A DNA stretch of 16,224 nt from Thermoplasmata archaeon (GCA_021826835.1 JAKAYH010000015.1:1-16224), one strand, 5' to 3'; positions 7,269 through 15,194 are shown, counted from the stretch's first letter. The notes: a model not told the origin generated them from the sequence alone. Numbers and translations: made by a program.

Positions 7269-8156
7269 CTAAATAATCGTATTGGTAGATTTAGATTTGA
7301 AATATGTATCAAGGACTGAAATAAACATGGCCGATATCATTATTGATCCTCCTACTATTGTATAAATTCCTATCTTGTCATTTACCAAAATATAGGAAAA
7401 AATGGCAGCGAATATTGGTTCTGTAACGAGAACAACGCCTGCCTTCTCTGGTTTCACATAAATAAGGGCTCTGTTGATTAAGAAATAGCCCATGATTCCC
7501 GCAAAAATCGCTGTGAAAATCAGTGTGAATATTACAAGTGGGGATTCAAGATCATAATATATTGTGAATGTTGGTATTGTTATTAATGAAAAAACAGATA
7601 CAGTAAGCATCTGGTAAAAAGTGAATTTCATAGAATCTATATGAGAGGAGTGCTTGGAAACATAAGCGATCTGGATAGCATATCCTACTGCGCAAATGAC
7701 TGTTAAGATATTTCCATATTCTACTGACGATGAACCAGATACACCGTCTGAAAGTATTATTAATCCCAACATGGCTATTATGACTGCTATCCAATCAGTT
7801 TTGGAAACCTTACTCTTAAGATAAACGTATGATAATAAAGGTACTATTACAACATATAAACCAGTGATTATCCCTGAATCCGCAGGCGTTGTAAACTTTA
7901 ATCCAACCGTTTGAAAGTAATATCCTATGAAAAGGAGAAAACCAGCAATGATTCCTTCTATTTCACCTCCCTTTGTCTTAAGTTTCTTTATTCCAACAAT
8001 GGGAAGCAAAATTATTGCAGATATTAGAAACCTTATAAATAAAAATATTACCGGTGAAATCAGCTGAAGTGAAAGGTTTATGAGAGGAAATGTGAGTCCC
8101 CAAGAAATTGTCGCCAGCAAAAGCAGGAGGACATAAAATAAGCCTTTAGATTCCAT
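7269..8156 (-). CDS. EamA-family (DMT superfamily) transporter
   Basis: A 295-residue membrane protein with about ten hydrophobic helices in two tandem EamA repeats (roughly residues 5-135 and 145-285). The first repeat opens with LLATISWGLTFPLINLSL, the typical W-G-x-x-F/Y pattern, and includes TTPADSGIITGLYVVIVPLLSY; the second includes PEKAGVVLVTEPIFAAIFSYIL, the family's usual end-of-repeat signature. Such proteins export or import small metabolites such as amino acids and nucleosides; the substrate cannot be predicted. The ATG at 8154-8156 is preceded, four bases away, by GGTGA (complement of 8161-8165), so this gene has a leader and a Shine-Dalgarno site, with a TATA-like stretch at about 8199-8209. 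It converges with tgtA. Confidence 0.9.
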   Translation of the reverse strand: MESKGLFYVLLLLLATISWGLTFPLINLSLQLISPVIFLFIRFLISAIILLPIVGIKKLKTKGGEIEGIIAGFLLFIGYYFQTVGLKFTTPADSGIITGLYVVIVPLLSYVYLKSKVSKTDWIAVIIAMLGLIILSDGVSGSSSVEYGNILTVICAVGYAIQIAYVSKHSSHIDSMKFTFYQMLTVSVFSLITIPTFTIYYDLESPLVIFTLIFTAIFAGIMGYFLINRALIYVKPEKAGVVLVTEPIFAAIFSYILVNDKIGIYTIVGGSIMISAMFISVLDTYFKSKSTNTII

Positions 8157-8198
8157 ATTCTCACCAGTTTTCTCTCAAGAAATTCACACCCTTTTATG

Positions 8199-8209
8199 TA
8201 TAATTTAAA
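8199..8209 (-). promoter_or_regulatory. TATA-like element of the EamA gene
   Basis: On the minus strand this reads TTTAAATTATA and lies 43-53 bases before the ATG. With initiation about 25 bases downstream, it would give a leader of about 20 bases, agreeing with the GGTGA Shine-Dalgarno site next to the start. Confidence 0.4.
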
Positions 8210-8293
8210 CAATAGTGATTTGTTAGTAATATATCTAAATTTTAGATCCGGGAAAAACGCATTCTATTTGACAAATGAACTAACATTGAGAAC

Positions 8294-8310
8294 GATTCCA
8301 TGGAGGAATC
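8294..8310. repeat. Short hairpin GATTCC/GGAATC
   Basis: GATTCC and GGAATC form a perfect 6-bp stem around the loop ATGGA, and a T-rich run (CTTTCTTATTTT) follows on the plus strand. It lies in the 220-bp gap between the reductase 3' end and the transporter 5' end. It resembles an intrinsic terminator for plus-strand transcription, yet no plus-strand gene precedes it, so it may be an operator or chance. Confidence 0.3.
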
Positions 8311-8376
8311 CTTTCTTATTTTAGTAAGTGAGTAACACTAAACTGTATTATTCAAAGGACACTTTTCCACATAATG

Positions 8377-9531
8377 TTAGGTGACTGAATTTTTATTCCT
8401 TGGGAACAATATATGCGAAGCAATTGTTGGATTTCTCAATAAAAGTGACGCTACAACTCTCGATGGGAAGTCTATGTCACCAACCCTGTTAATTACCCTC
8501 ATGTTTTCTTCTTTTGATATTACTTCATAGAGCTTATTGAAAGAGTAATCAGTTATTTTTGAGAATAGTTTTTGTATAATAAGGTCGACCTTTAATTCTC
8601 TCCCTATTTCAGATTTCCACATTTTTTCATATTGAGAGAGGAAACTCTCTGAAAGGTTATCGTTTTCAAGTGCAATCTCGAGGGTTCTGGCAGCCTTCGA
8701 ACCGGATAGAATTCCAGTGTAAATACCTCCACCGCTCAAAGGTTTTACTATTCCCGCAGCATCTCCAACTAAAATTGTTCTATTACCATATGTTTTCTTT
8801 AATGTGCTTATGGGTATTGGCCCTCCTGTTATGGAAAGTATTTTGTTATTTCTAAATCTTCTGTTCAATTCTTGAAAGTAGCTTTTGCTGGTACCGCCTA
8901 TGGAGGCAGTGCCTATTCGTGAGGTATCTCCTACAGGTGTTGCCCATCCAAAATATCCCTTCGTGATTTTGCTTCCTAAATACACATTGACGTTATCCTG
9001 GTCTTCCATAGCATCGGCCGATTCAACCTGATATGCAGAAGCGACTCTGCCTATTCGCTTTCCAAAAAGATCTTTCCTCACAATGCTATTTGCACCGTCT
9101 GCGCCGATAATGGCTCTGGCAGATATTTCTTCAACATTTCCATCGTGTCTTAGGGTTACATTAACGCCATCAGAATTTCTGGTAATCTTAAGAGCTTTAG
9201 CGTTAACCAAAAGGTTGACACCCGCACCTGTCGCAAGACCAGAAACATCTTTGTCAAATTCGTCTCTCTCAAGCACTATAGTTTCTTCCGCTTTAGAGAT
9301 GCTTATCATACCTTCATTTGGAAAATATACATGAGCTCCATGAACCCTGTTGATTATTGATTTTGTATTAACGAACGATAATACTCTCTTCGATACCAAT
9401 CCGGTACATTCAACAGGTTTTCCCACTTCCCTATGCTCCTCTAACTGCGTTACAATGAAACCTTTCTTAGCCAGCATATAGGAAGCATATGAACCAGCAG
9501 GACCTGCACCTACGACTATGACATCCTGCAT
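8377..9531 (-). CDS. Geranylgeranyl reductase family FAD-dependent oxidoreductase
   Basis: A 384-residue flavoprotein of the geranylgeranyl reductase family, whose archaeal members saturate the isoprenoid chains of membrane lipids. The N-terminal Rossmann motif is VVGAGPAGSYASYMLAKKG, followed by REVGKPVECTGLVS, where the family has a conserved Cys-containing segment near the flavin. Mid-protein IIGADGANSIVR and the segment GYFGWATPVGD (matching the family's substrate-side GYxW-x-P element) are seen, and the second FAD motif is VGDAAGIVKPLSGGGIYTGI. Digeranylgeranylglycerophospholipid reductase is the leading guess, but archaea often have paralogues, some acting on quinones or polyprenols, so I leave the symbol blank. 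The ATG at 9529-9531 has no Shine-Dalgarno site; a weak TATA-like stretch (complement of about 9555-9566) fits leaderless transcription. Confidence 0.88.
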   Translation of the reverse strand: MQDVIVVGAGPAGSYASYMLAKKGFIVTQLEEHREVGKPVECTGLVSKRVLSFVNTKSIINRVHGAHVYFPNEGMISISKAEETIVLERDEFDKDVSGLATGAGVNLLVNAKALKITRNSDGVNVTLRHDGNVEEISARAIIGADGANSIVRKDLFGKRIGRVASAYQVESADAMEDQDNVNVYLGSKITKGYFGWATPVGDTSRIGTASIGGTSKSYFQELNRRFRNNKILSITGGPIPISTLKKTYGNRTILVGDAAGIVKPLSGGGIYTGILSGSKAARTLEIALENDNLSESFLSQYEKMWKSEIGRELKVDLIIQKLFSKITDYSFNKLYEVISKEENMRVINRVGDIDFPSRVVASLLLRNPTIASHILFPRNKNSVT

Positions 9532-10046
9532 AATAACTAATTGAGGTCTTCCTAATTTACTTTATGAGACCTTACCAGTTATGAATTTAACATATATGAG
9601 GGGATTTCGTAATTCACAAAATAAGCTATTAATGATAAGGAGATCGCTTTATTTCTCTAAAAAAGTCCTAGGATTCATAACCTGACAAAATGGTGAAAAA
9701 TAGATTTGTTTCTGGGTTTGCGGGAGTCTGTTAAGACTTGGGCATGTTATTGGACATTTGTGAAGAAGCATATTCTATTCAAATAAATTTGAAACTTATA
9801 AAATGAATATGCATAATACAGCATTTTATATCGTATCACTCTTATAAAGGTAAAAAGGATTTCGCATTTGAATGAATGAGTTAATGCCACTTACTTGTGT
9901 CTTCATATATTTCACATCTTGATTATTTCCGGTCAAAAGGCCCTCTAACATTTAAATGGATACAGTTCAGGCAGCATTGAAGAAAGTTTAAGATGTGTCT
10001 GTTTTGATTAAAGGGACACTTAAATTGATACTATTGACAAATTCGC
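9532..10046. other. 515-bp interval without a recognisable gene
   Basis: The interval lies between the reductase start and the monooxygenase end, both on the minus strand. No frame holds a convincing protein and no tRNA-like fold was found. It contains a small hairpin, AGTCT-GTTA-AGACT (9725-9738), a cluster of palindromes and TATA-like boxes (9778-9849, listed separately), and a possible leaderless 16-codon frame (9872-9922, starting MNELMP) 23-30 bases after a CTTATAAA box. A small RNA gene or a decayed gene is possible; nothing stronger can be supported. Confidence 0.5.
9778..9830. promoter_or_regulatory. Nested palindromes with opposed TATA-like boxes
   Basis: TTCAAAT-AA-ATTTGAA (9778-9793) is followed directly by TATAAAATG (9797-9805), a 16-base spacer and its exact inverse CATTTTATA (9822-9830). 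Each arm of the second repeat is a good TATA box, one per strand, and the spacer holds the palindrome ATGCAT (9809-9814). A further CTTATAAA lies at 9841-9848, repeating 9795-9802 after 46 bp. The layout resembles an operator over opposing promoters. No gene of suitable position is known to be served. Confidence 0.4.
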
Positions 10047-10334
10047 TTATACTACCTCATGAATGGTCAAATAATTCTCTCCAGTTATCATACCTGGCGA
10101 AGGTCGTCTGGCATGGGCTTTCTTAAAATCATCGCTTTCTGTCCACGCCTTAAAATCTTCCATAGTTTCCCAATATGTCAGAACTATGTACGAATCTCCT
10201 TTAATCGGTCTCAATATCTCGTTTTTTACGAATCCCTTTCTGTGCTTCAAATTCTCATTGGTATTCGAGAATCTTCCTTCGAAATCAACTGCCATTGAAG
10301 GGTCAACCGGAATATGATTTTGAACCACTATCAT
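10047..10334 (-). CDS. IsdG-like antibiotic biosynthesis monooxygenase (ABM) domain protein
   Basis: A 95-residue single-domain protein of the dimeric alpha-beta-barrel ABM fold. It begins MIVVQNHIPVDP and has the family's GFVKNEIL and YIVLTYWETMEDFKAW segments. Residues N6, W64 and H74 stand where the haem-degrading enzymes IsdG/IsdI have their Asn-Trp-His triad (N7, W67, H77 in IsdG), with the Trp-to-His spacing conserved in W-x-x-S-x-x-F-x-x-A-H. Haem oxygenase-like activity is therefore a fair prediction, but ABM proteins are diverse and quinol or unknown substrates remain possible. It follows polB on the same strand after 26 bp. A TATA-like stretch overlapping the polB stop (complement of about 10352-10363) could give it its own leaderless transcript. 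Haem use could link it to the Fur-family regulator, an inference only. Confidence 0.8.
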   Translation of the reverse strand: MIVVQNHIPVDPSMAVDFEGRFSNTNENLKHRKGFVKNEILRPIKGDSYIVLTYWETMEDFKAWTESDDFKKAHARRPSPGMITGENYLTIHEVV

Positions 10335-10360
10335 TAGTTATTCATGCAATTCTGTATTAT

Positions 10361-12727
10361 TTACTTTTGGAAGAAACTTTCCAGAGTATTCTGTTGAGGA
10401 TGAATTTCATCTTTCTTTTTTACCTTTGGAATCTTACCGACTAATGTCAATGCCATGTCGAAGCTTTCCAGAACCCTGTTTACCGTCTCTTCAACTCTTT
10501 TGGCATAATACCCCCAGTCCGGCTCATATGAAAATTCTTGGCCGTCAATGAAAGGTTCCACTTCCTGTGGAGACTTAGAACTGTCTGTCACAATCCATGA
10601 AACCTTCATTCCAGGAATAAAGCGTTCTCCCTGCTCCTGAAGTTTTTTTGAAATTCTCACATTTGCAAGTGAGTCAGCATCCTTGTATTTGTCATAATCC
10701 TTCACGGATCTTGAAATCACTAACTTCTTTATATCGAGGCTTCTATCCCCTTCTAACAATCTTTTGACAATCTTTTCGCTAAACTCCCTTGCCCCCTCCT
10801 TATCTCTTTTCATTATGTAGTTGAAAACTGTTTCCAGAACTTCGCTCTGCAAATCAAATGAATCGGTTCTTCTTACTTCATACCCTCTTACTAGCATTTT
10901 CCCCTTATCTGACTCAGGATAAGTGATCATACCAACATATCTCTTTTTGGCGCCATGGGAAAAGAAAGGATCCATAACTTTTTCGAATTCGATGGAAACG
11001 GATAGTTCTGCAGAGATCTTTGAACTCAGGTCCTTTCCTATAATCACAGCTTCCTCATCGCTATTTGCACCGGATTCTATGAATACACTATCCGTATCTC
11101 CATAAATAACCCTGAATCCGTCATGCTTAAGGGTTTCTATTAAACTCATAATGGTTTTCCTTGCATATGCGGTTATGGAACCTCCAATCTCCAGATTTGT
11201 AAAACGGTAAAATGAAGAGGCAAGAACCCCATAGAATGTATTCATCAATATTTTTAAGGCATTTTGAACTCCATCGTAGTAGTCATATTCTGATCCGGAG
11301 GATTTCTTAAGAAGCGCCTTTATTTTATCTCTTTCATTCATTAGCTCTCTGAGAATCCTCGGAACGAGCCCCTCCTTTTGTTTAATATCCAGGAACCTAA
11401 CTCCAGTTGGAGATATGGTGGTCCCATTTGGATCCAGTGTAGTGAAACATATATTGTACTTAATAATCATCGACGGATACATGCTCTTGAAATCCAGCAC
11501 AATTACCCTTGAGTATAATCCTGCACCTATGGACTCAACATGGCCGCCTTCTATGGGTTTTTCCTTAAGTGCCTGAGAGGCAGTCATTGGTACCCCAATA
11601 TTCTCTCTGTCTGCCTTCCTTATAAGGATTGAATCGACGTAATTGCTAGTTCCACCGTTGGTAGTATCCTCCAGTGGGAGTTTTGTAACCGTAGCCATAA
11701 ACATATTTCTATCTAATACTCTCATTTTATCCATTATCTGGAAGGTCAGGTACGAATCTTTTATGCAATAAGCTATGACCTCCTGTCTTCTGTTTTTCCA
11801 TTCCTCTTCTATTTTCAACCGATCAATGTCATCCTTTCCCTCTCCAAGTAGTTCCTGAGAGACATAATTGAGAGTTTCGTGTTTCGGTTTCAAAATTCTT
11901 TTAACGTTCCACCATACATCACTGACAATCCTTCCTTTCAGTCGCCAGTACTGGTTCTGAATTCTTCTCGGTTCGGTACCATCCCTTCCTATACTGAATT
12001 TGATTCCATACTTCTTCATTCGGTATTCTATAACCGGGAGATCATAACCATCAACATTGTACCCAATAAGGACATCAGGATCCTGAGATTGTACCAGCTT
12101 TACAAAGTTTGTCAAAAGTTCATCTTCTTCTCCGTCTACAGCTCCCTTAGTAACCTTATCTCCCTGTGCAATTGTATATCCAATAACAAGAATTTTTCCA
12201 TATTGTTCCGATGATGTTTCAGGAAATGCATTTTCTATATCGAAGCTTAGAACCTTCAGGGATGGATTGAAGTCAGATGTAGTTGCTATATTTTCCACTC
12301 TCATAACTACATCTGTGGAATATCTATTCATTGGATTATATTCCTCTCCATTTATTTCCACACAAGCTCCAAGATCAAGATCATATATGAATCGGTGGTG
12401 AAAGGGAATGTCTGCGGCCATTACCGTTGAAACGAATAATCCTCTTATTTCCGGGACTTTCCAAGGATGCTTAATATATATGCGACAGGCATCTTTCATT
12501 TCTCCATTTACCCAGAGAGATTTTCTCTCCATCCTTATGAACTCCGGATTTTTACTGATCCCATCCAGTTCCCTTTGTTGCGGCATTATGACATCGAAAT
12601 AAGGAAGGAAACCAAAATAAAGAGCTGTAACTGACCGGCCATCCTCTGTCCTTCCAAAAAGCTCAACAATTAATGGATCCTCGCGGAAAGAGTATGAAGC
12701 CGATACAAGCCTCATCCTTATATTCAT
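10361..12727 (-). CDS. polB: Family B DNA polymerase
   Basis: Replicative or repair DNA polymerase with 3'-5' proofreading, 788 residues as usual for archaeal PolB. Exonuclease motifs: FDIE (162-165), YNVDGYDLP (223-231) and Y320-x3-D324. Polymerase motifs: A as LDFKSMYPS (catalytic D412), B as LKILMNTFYG (491-500), C as YGDTDS (542-547), then the KKRY segment near 595. The extreme C terminus, QNTLESFF (779-786), is a classic PCNA-interacting peptide, so the clamp-bound form is expected in cells. No intein or insertion is present and all catalytic acids are intact. The ATG at 12725-12727 is preceded by a TATA-like stretch (complement of about 12772-12782), implying a leader of roughly 20 bases. 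It diverges from the SHMT-like gene across a 188-bp promoter region. Confidence 0.97.
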   Translation of the reverse strand: MNIRMRLVSASYSFREDPLIVELFGRTEDGRSVTALYFGFLPYFDVIMPQQRELDGISKNPEFIRMERKSLWVNGEMKDACRIYIKHPWKVPEIRGLFVSTVMAADIPFHHRFIYDLDLGACVEINGEEYNPMNRYSTDVVMRVENIATTSDFNPSLKVLSFDIENAFPETSSEQYGKILVIGYTIAQGDKVTKGAVDGEEDELLTNFVKLVQSQDPDVLIGYNVDGYDLPVIEYRMKKYGIKFSIGRDGTEPRRIQNQYWRLKGRIVSDVWWNVKRILKPKHETLNYVSQELLGEGKDDIDRLKIEEEWKNRRQEVIAYCIKDSYLTFQIMDKMRVLDRNMFMATVTKLPLEDTTNGGTSNYVDSILIRKADRENIGVPMTASQALKEKPIEGGHVESIGAGLYSRVIVLDFKSMYPSMIIKYNICFTTLDPNGTTISPTGVRFLDIKQKEGLVPRILRELMNERDKIKALLKKSSGSEYDYYDGVQNALKILMNTFYGVLASSFYRFTNLEIGGSITAYARKTIMSLIETLKHDGFRVIYGDTDSVFIESGANSDEEAVIIGKDLSSKISAELSVSIEFEKVMDPFFSHGAKKRYVGMITYPESDKGKMLVRGYEVRRTDSFDLQSEVLETVFNYIMKRDKEGAREFSEKIVKRLLEGDRSLDIKKLVISRSVKDYDKYKDADSLANVRISKKLQEQGERFIPGMKVSWIVTDSSKSPQEVEPFIDGQEFSYEPDWGYYAKRVEETVNRVLESFDMALTLVGKIPKVKKKDEIHPQQNTLESFFQK

Positions 12728-12867
12728 ACATCACAATTCGTTAGTATTACTTAACATCTATGAGCATGAAAATCATATATTAATTCATGGTAATTCACGC
12801 AAGGTTCCCTTGAAATTTCAGCTATAAAATATTTTGAGCAATAACCCTAATATTTCTGCAAAACAAT

Positions 12868-12892
12868 TAATAATGTATTAATTATTATATTA
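12868..12892 (+). promoter_or_regulatory. TATA box and AT-rich dyad before the SHMT-like gene
   Basis: TTATATTA (12885-12892) lies 24-31 bases before the ATG at 12916, ideal for a leaderless transcript. It overlaps TAATAAT-GTATTA-ATTATTA (12868-12887), a 7-bp perfect inverted repeat covering the position of the TFB recognition element, so a regulator bound there would block the promoter. The AT-only content makes chance symmetry likely. Confidence 0.4.
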
Positions 12893-12915
12893 AAATCCAG
12901 AAATGGTGCACAAGC

Positions 12916-14085
12916 ATGAATATTTTAAGTGATCTTGTTAATAAACATAATTTCTATCGCGAATCTACCATAAACCTGCAGGCTTCAGAAAATGTATTGA
13001 GTCGACCAGCGAGGGAGGCTCTGGGCGCCGATCTAGCATCCAGATATTCACATATTATGGATTCTGGAATTAACGGTTATGGAGGTTGTAAGTATTCCGA
13101 AGAAATTCTAATAGAAACAGAAAATTTGATGAAAAAACTTTATGGCTCAAAATATGCAGAGGTAAAAACCATAGGAGGTCATGTGGCGGCTGAGGTAGCC
13201 ATTCTTTCAACAATGAATAAGAAAGAAAATATGCTTGCCATAGGGGAAAATTGTGGCGGTTATACCGGCTACTTTGGAAATTATATACCTTCCATGTTCT
13301 CCATAAATTCATATGAAATTCCATATGATTCGGAGAATCAGGAGATTAAATACGAAGAACTGGAGAAGGTAACTAAACAGGTTAATCCTTCCGTAATACT
13401 GCTAGGGCAATCTTTTTTTGTTAAACCATACGATATGAAACGGATTAGGGAAATTGGCGATGAATGCAATGCACGAATAATCTATGATGGATCACATGTA
13501 ATGGGTCTAATAGCAGGAAAACAGTTTCAACCAGATGCACTTAAGTATTCTGATATCCTACTAGGTTCTACGCACAAAACGTTTTTTGGACCTCAGGGGG
13601 GTATCGCATTGACAAACGATGAGGAACTTTGGGACCGTATGTCTTTCAACACAGTTTGGAAAACAATGGATAATTACCATTTGAATAGAATAGCATCACT
13701 TGGTGTGGCAGCTGAGGAGATGCTGCAATTCGGTGAAGAATATGCGTCCCAAGTATGCAAAAATTCCAAGCAATTGGGAAAAGCACTGAATGAATATGAA
13801 ATTGAAGTGAAATATTCTCCATGGTATTCATACTCTCATCAAGTGCACATTTCTCCTGAAAATGAAAGCAGATTTGGGAATTTTCTTAAAATTAGCCAAA
13901 AACTTGAAGAGAACGGAATCATAACGGATAGGGAGGGCCGTATTGGCACCGCAGAGATAACAAGGATGGGTTACAATGATATGGATAATATCGCCTCCTT
14001 AATCAAAGATGCCCTATCAGGAAAAAACGTAAAGAACAACACAATAGAATTGAGAAAAAGTTTGAAAATAAAATATTGCAGGTGA
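12916..14085 (+). CDS. Serine hydroxymethyltransferase-like PLP enzyme
   Basis: A fold-type I PLP enzyme of the SHMT family, 389 residues, shorter than the usual 415-430. The family signatures are INLQASENVLS, GYGGCKYSEE, GGHVAAE, IIYDGSHVMGLIAG (D191 for the pyridine nitrogen, H194), GSTHKTFFGPQGG with Schiff-base K221, and RIGTAEITRMG near the C terminus, where the substrate carboxylate is held. Odd points: after Y44 the family Glu (E57 in E. coli GlyA, in YAEG) is replaced by H46; the paired Tyr of RYYGG is GYGG; and GPRGG is GPQGG. These residues serve folate and the retro-aldol step, so true THF-dependent SHMT activity is uncertain; an aldolase or other amino-acid activity is possible. 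It is followed after 5 bp by the CBS gene, whose GGTGAT Shine-Dalgarno site overlaps this stop codon. Confidence 0.85.
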   Translation: MNILSDLVNKHNFYRESTINLQASENVLSRPAREALGADLASRYSHIMDSGINGYGGCKYSEEILIETENLMKKLYGSKYAEVKTIGGHVAAEVAILSTMNKKENMLAIGENCGGYTGYFGNYIPSMFSINSYEIPYDSENQEIKYEELEKVTKQVNPSVILLGQSFFVKPYDMKRIREIGDECNARIIYDGSHVMGLIAGKQFQPDALKYSDILLGSTHKTFFGPQGGIALTNDEELWDRMSFNTVWKTMDNYHLNRIASLGVAAEEMLQFGEEYASQVCKNSKQLGKALNEYEIEVKYSPWYSYSHQVHISPENESRFGNFLKISQKLEENGIITDREGRIGTAEITRMGYNDMDNIASLIKDALSGKNVKNNTIELRKSLKIKYCR

Positions 14086-14090
14086 TGTAA

Positions 14091-15194
14091 ATGAAAACAG
14101 TGAATGATATAATGACGCAAAATCCAATAAGCGTGGAAGAAGGTATGACCATAATGAATGTTATTTCTAAGCTGAAAGATAACAGAATAAGTCAGGTTCC
14201 AGTTGTTTCAGGGAAGAAGTATGTCGGTATGCTTGGTTATCGTGAGATATTAAGGAGAAAGAGTATTAGCATAAATGCAAGAGTGGGAAATATGTCGGTG
14301 GCATCATCAACATTATCGCCCTCAGATTCCATAGAATCCGCATTGAGAAAATTAAAGCAGAGTGGTGATAACGCCATACCTGTTGTGGACAAAGGCCATC
14401 TGGTTGGGATAGTTTCAAGAGCTGATATCCTCAGAAATATAGAGGAATTCAGTGGAATGGAGAACATGAAAATCATGGATATAATAATTGAAGACCCCTT
14501 TCTGGTAAAAGAATCCGACGATGCAGAAAGGGCCCTTGAAATCATGAGATCACAGGACTCAAGTGAGATACCTGTTGTTGACGATTTGGGAAAAATTACC
14601 GGAATCATAAGATTCAATGAAATCTCTGATATAGACTATCGTGGCGAATATGCCAAACTCAGATTCGGGGAATTCTCATCCGGTGATATGGAAAAAGGGA
14701 TAATTTGCGGGTCTATAAAAGAAAATCCTGTCTATGCACTTGACTCGGAAAGTATACTAGATGCAAAAGACACTCTTCTCGAATCAAAACTTCACAGTTT
14801 ACCGGTCTGCACAAAAGATCTCAGGGTCATAGGAGTAATAACTATTGATGATATACTCAACACTATTCCTGCAGATAGATCCGACGATGGAATAATGCTT
14901 AACATTTCCGGTCTAGGAACAGGAGATTCAGATTTATATGATATTATATACTTCTTAACAGACAAATTCACTCAAAGAGTTACTAAAGTGGCCGGCTTAA
15001 ATAGCGGAACTTTAAATATTCATATAATGAAGCACCACTCTCAGGGGAGAACTAAATATTCAATAAGGACAAGATTTGCAGCAAAGAAAACGAATATGAC
15101 CATCAGCGATTACGACTGGAATTTTGGAAAATGTCTTTCAAGGATCTTTGAGACCTATGAAAAGAGATTAAAAAAGGACATGAATAAGGATTGA
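14091..15194 (+). CDS. Four-CBS-domain protein with C-terminal HPF-like domain
   Basis: A 367-residue soluble protein. Four CBS motifs are readable: about 1-57 (VNDIMTQNPISVEEG...QVPVV), 60-118 (VGNMSVASSTLSPSD...AIPVVD), 125-182 (IMDIIIEDPFLVKES...EIPVVDD) and 205-260 (ICGSIKENPVYALDS...SLPVC). Paired CBS domains usually bind adenosine nucleotides or SAM. Residues 267-367 are a separate domain: a strand (MLNISG), a long helix (281-299), three strands (LNIHIMKHH, TKYSIRTRFAAK, TNMTI) and a basic C-terminal helix (FGKCLSRIFETYEKRLKK). This beta-alpha-beta-beta-beta-alpha order with a lysine-rich end matches the ribosome-hibernation factor HPF/RaiA fold, although the assignment is by pattern only. 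Start: ATG 14091 with GGTGAT at 14081-14086. Co-transcription with the SHMT-like gene is likely. Confidence 0.88.
   Translation: MKTVNDIMTQNPISVEEGMTIMNVISKLKDNRISQVPVVSGKKYVGMLGYREILRRKSISINARVGNMSVASSTLSPSDSIESALRKLKQSGDNAIPVVDKGHLVGIVSRADILRNIEEFSGMENMKIMDIIIEDPFLVKESDDAERALEIMRSQDSSEIPVVDDLGKITGIIRFNEISDIDYRGEYAKLRFGEFSSGDMEKGIICGSIKENPVYALDSESILDAKDTLLESKLHSLPVCTKDLRVIGVITIDDILNTIPADRSDDGIMLNISGLGTGDSDLYDIIYFLTDKFTQRVTKVAGLNSGTLNIHIMKHHSQGRTKYSIRTRFAAKKTNMTISDYDWNFGKCLSRIFETYEKRLKKDMNKD

Noticed and set aside
9725..9738. Hairpin AGTCT-GTTA-AGACT as a terminator
   Set aside because: Five base pairs only, no T-run beside it and no gene ending next to it.
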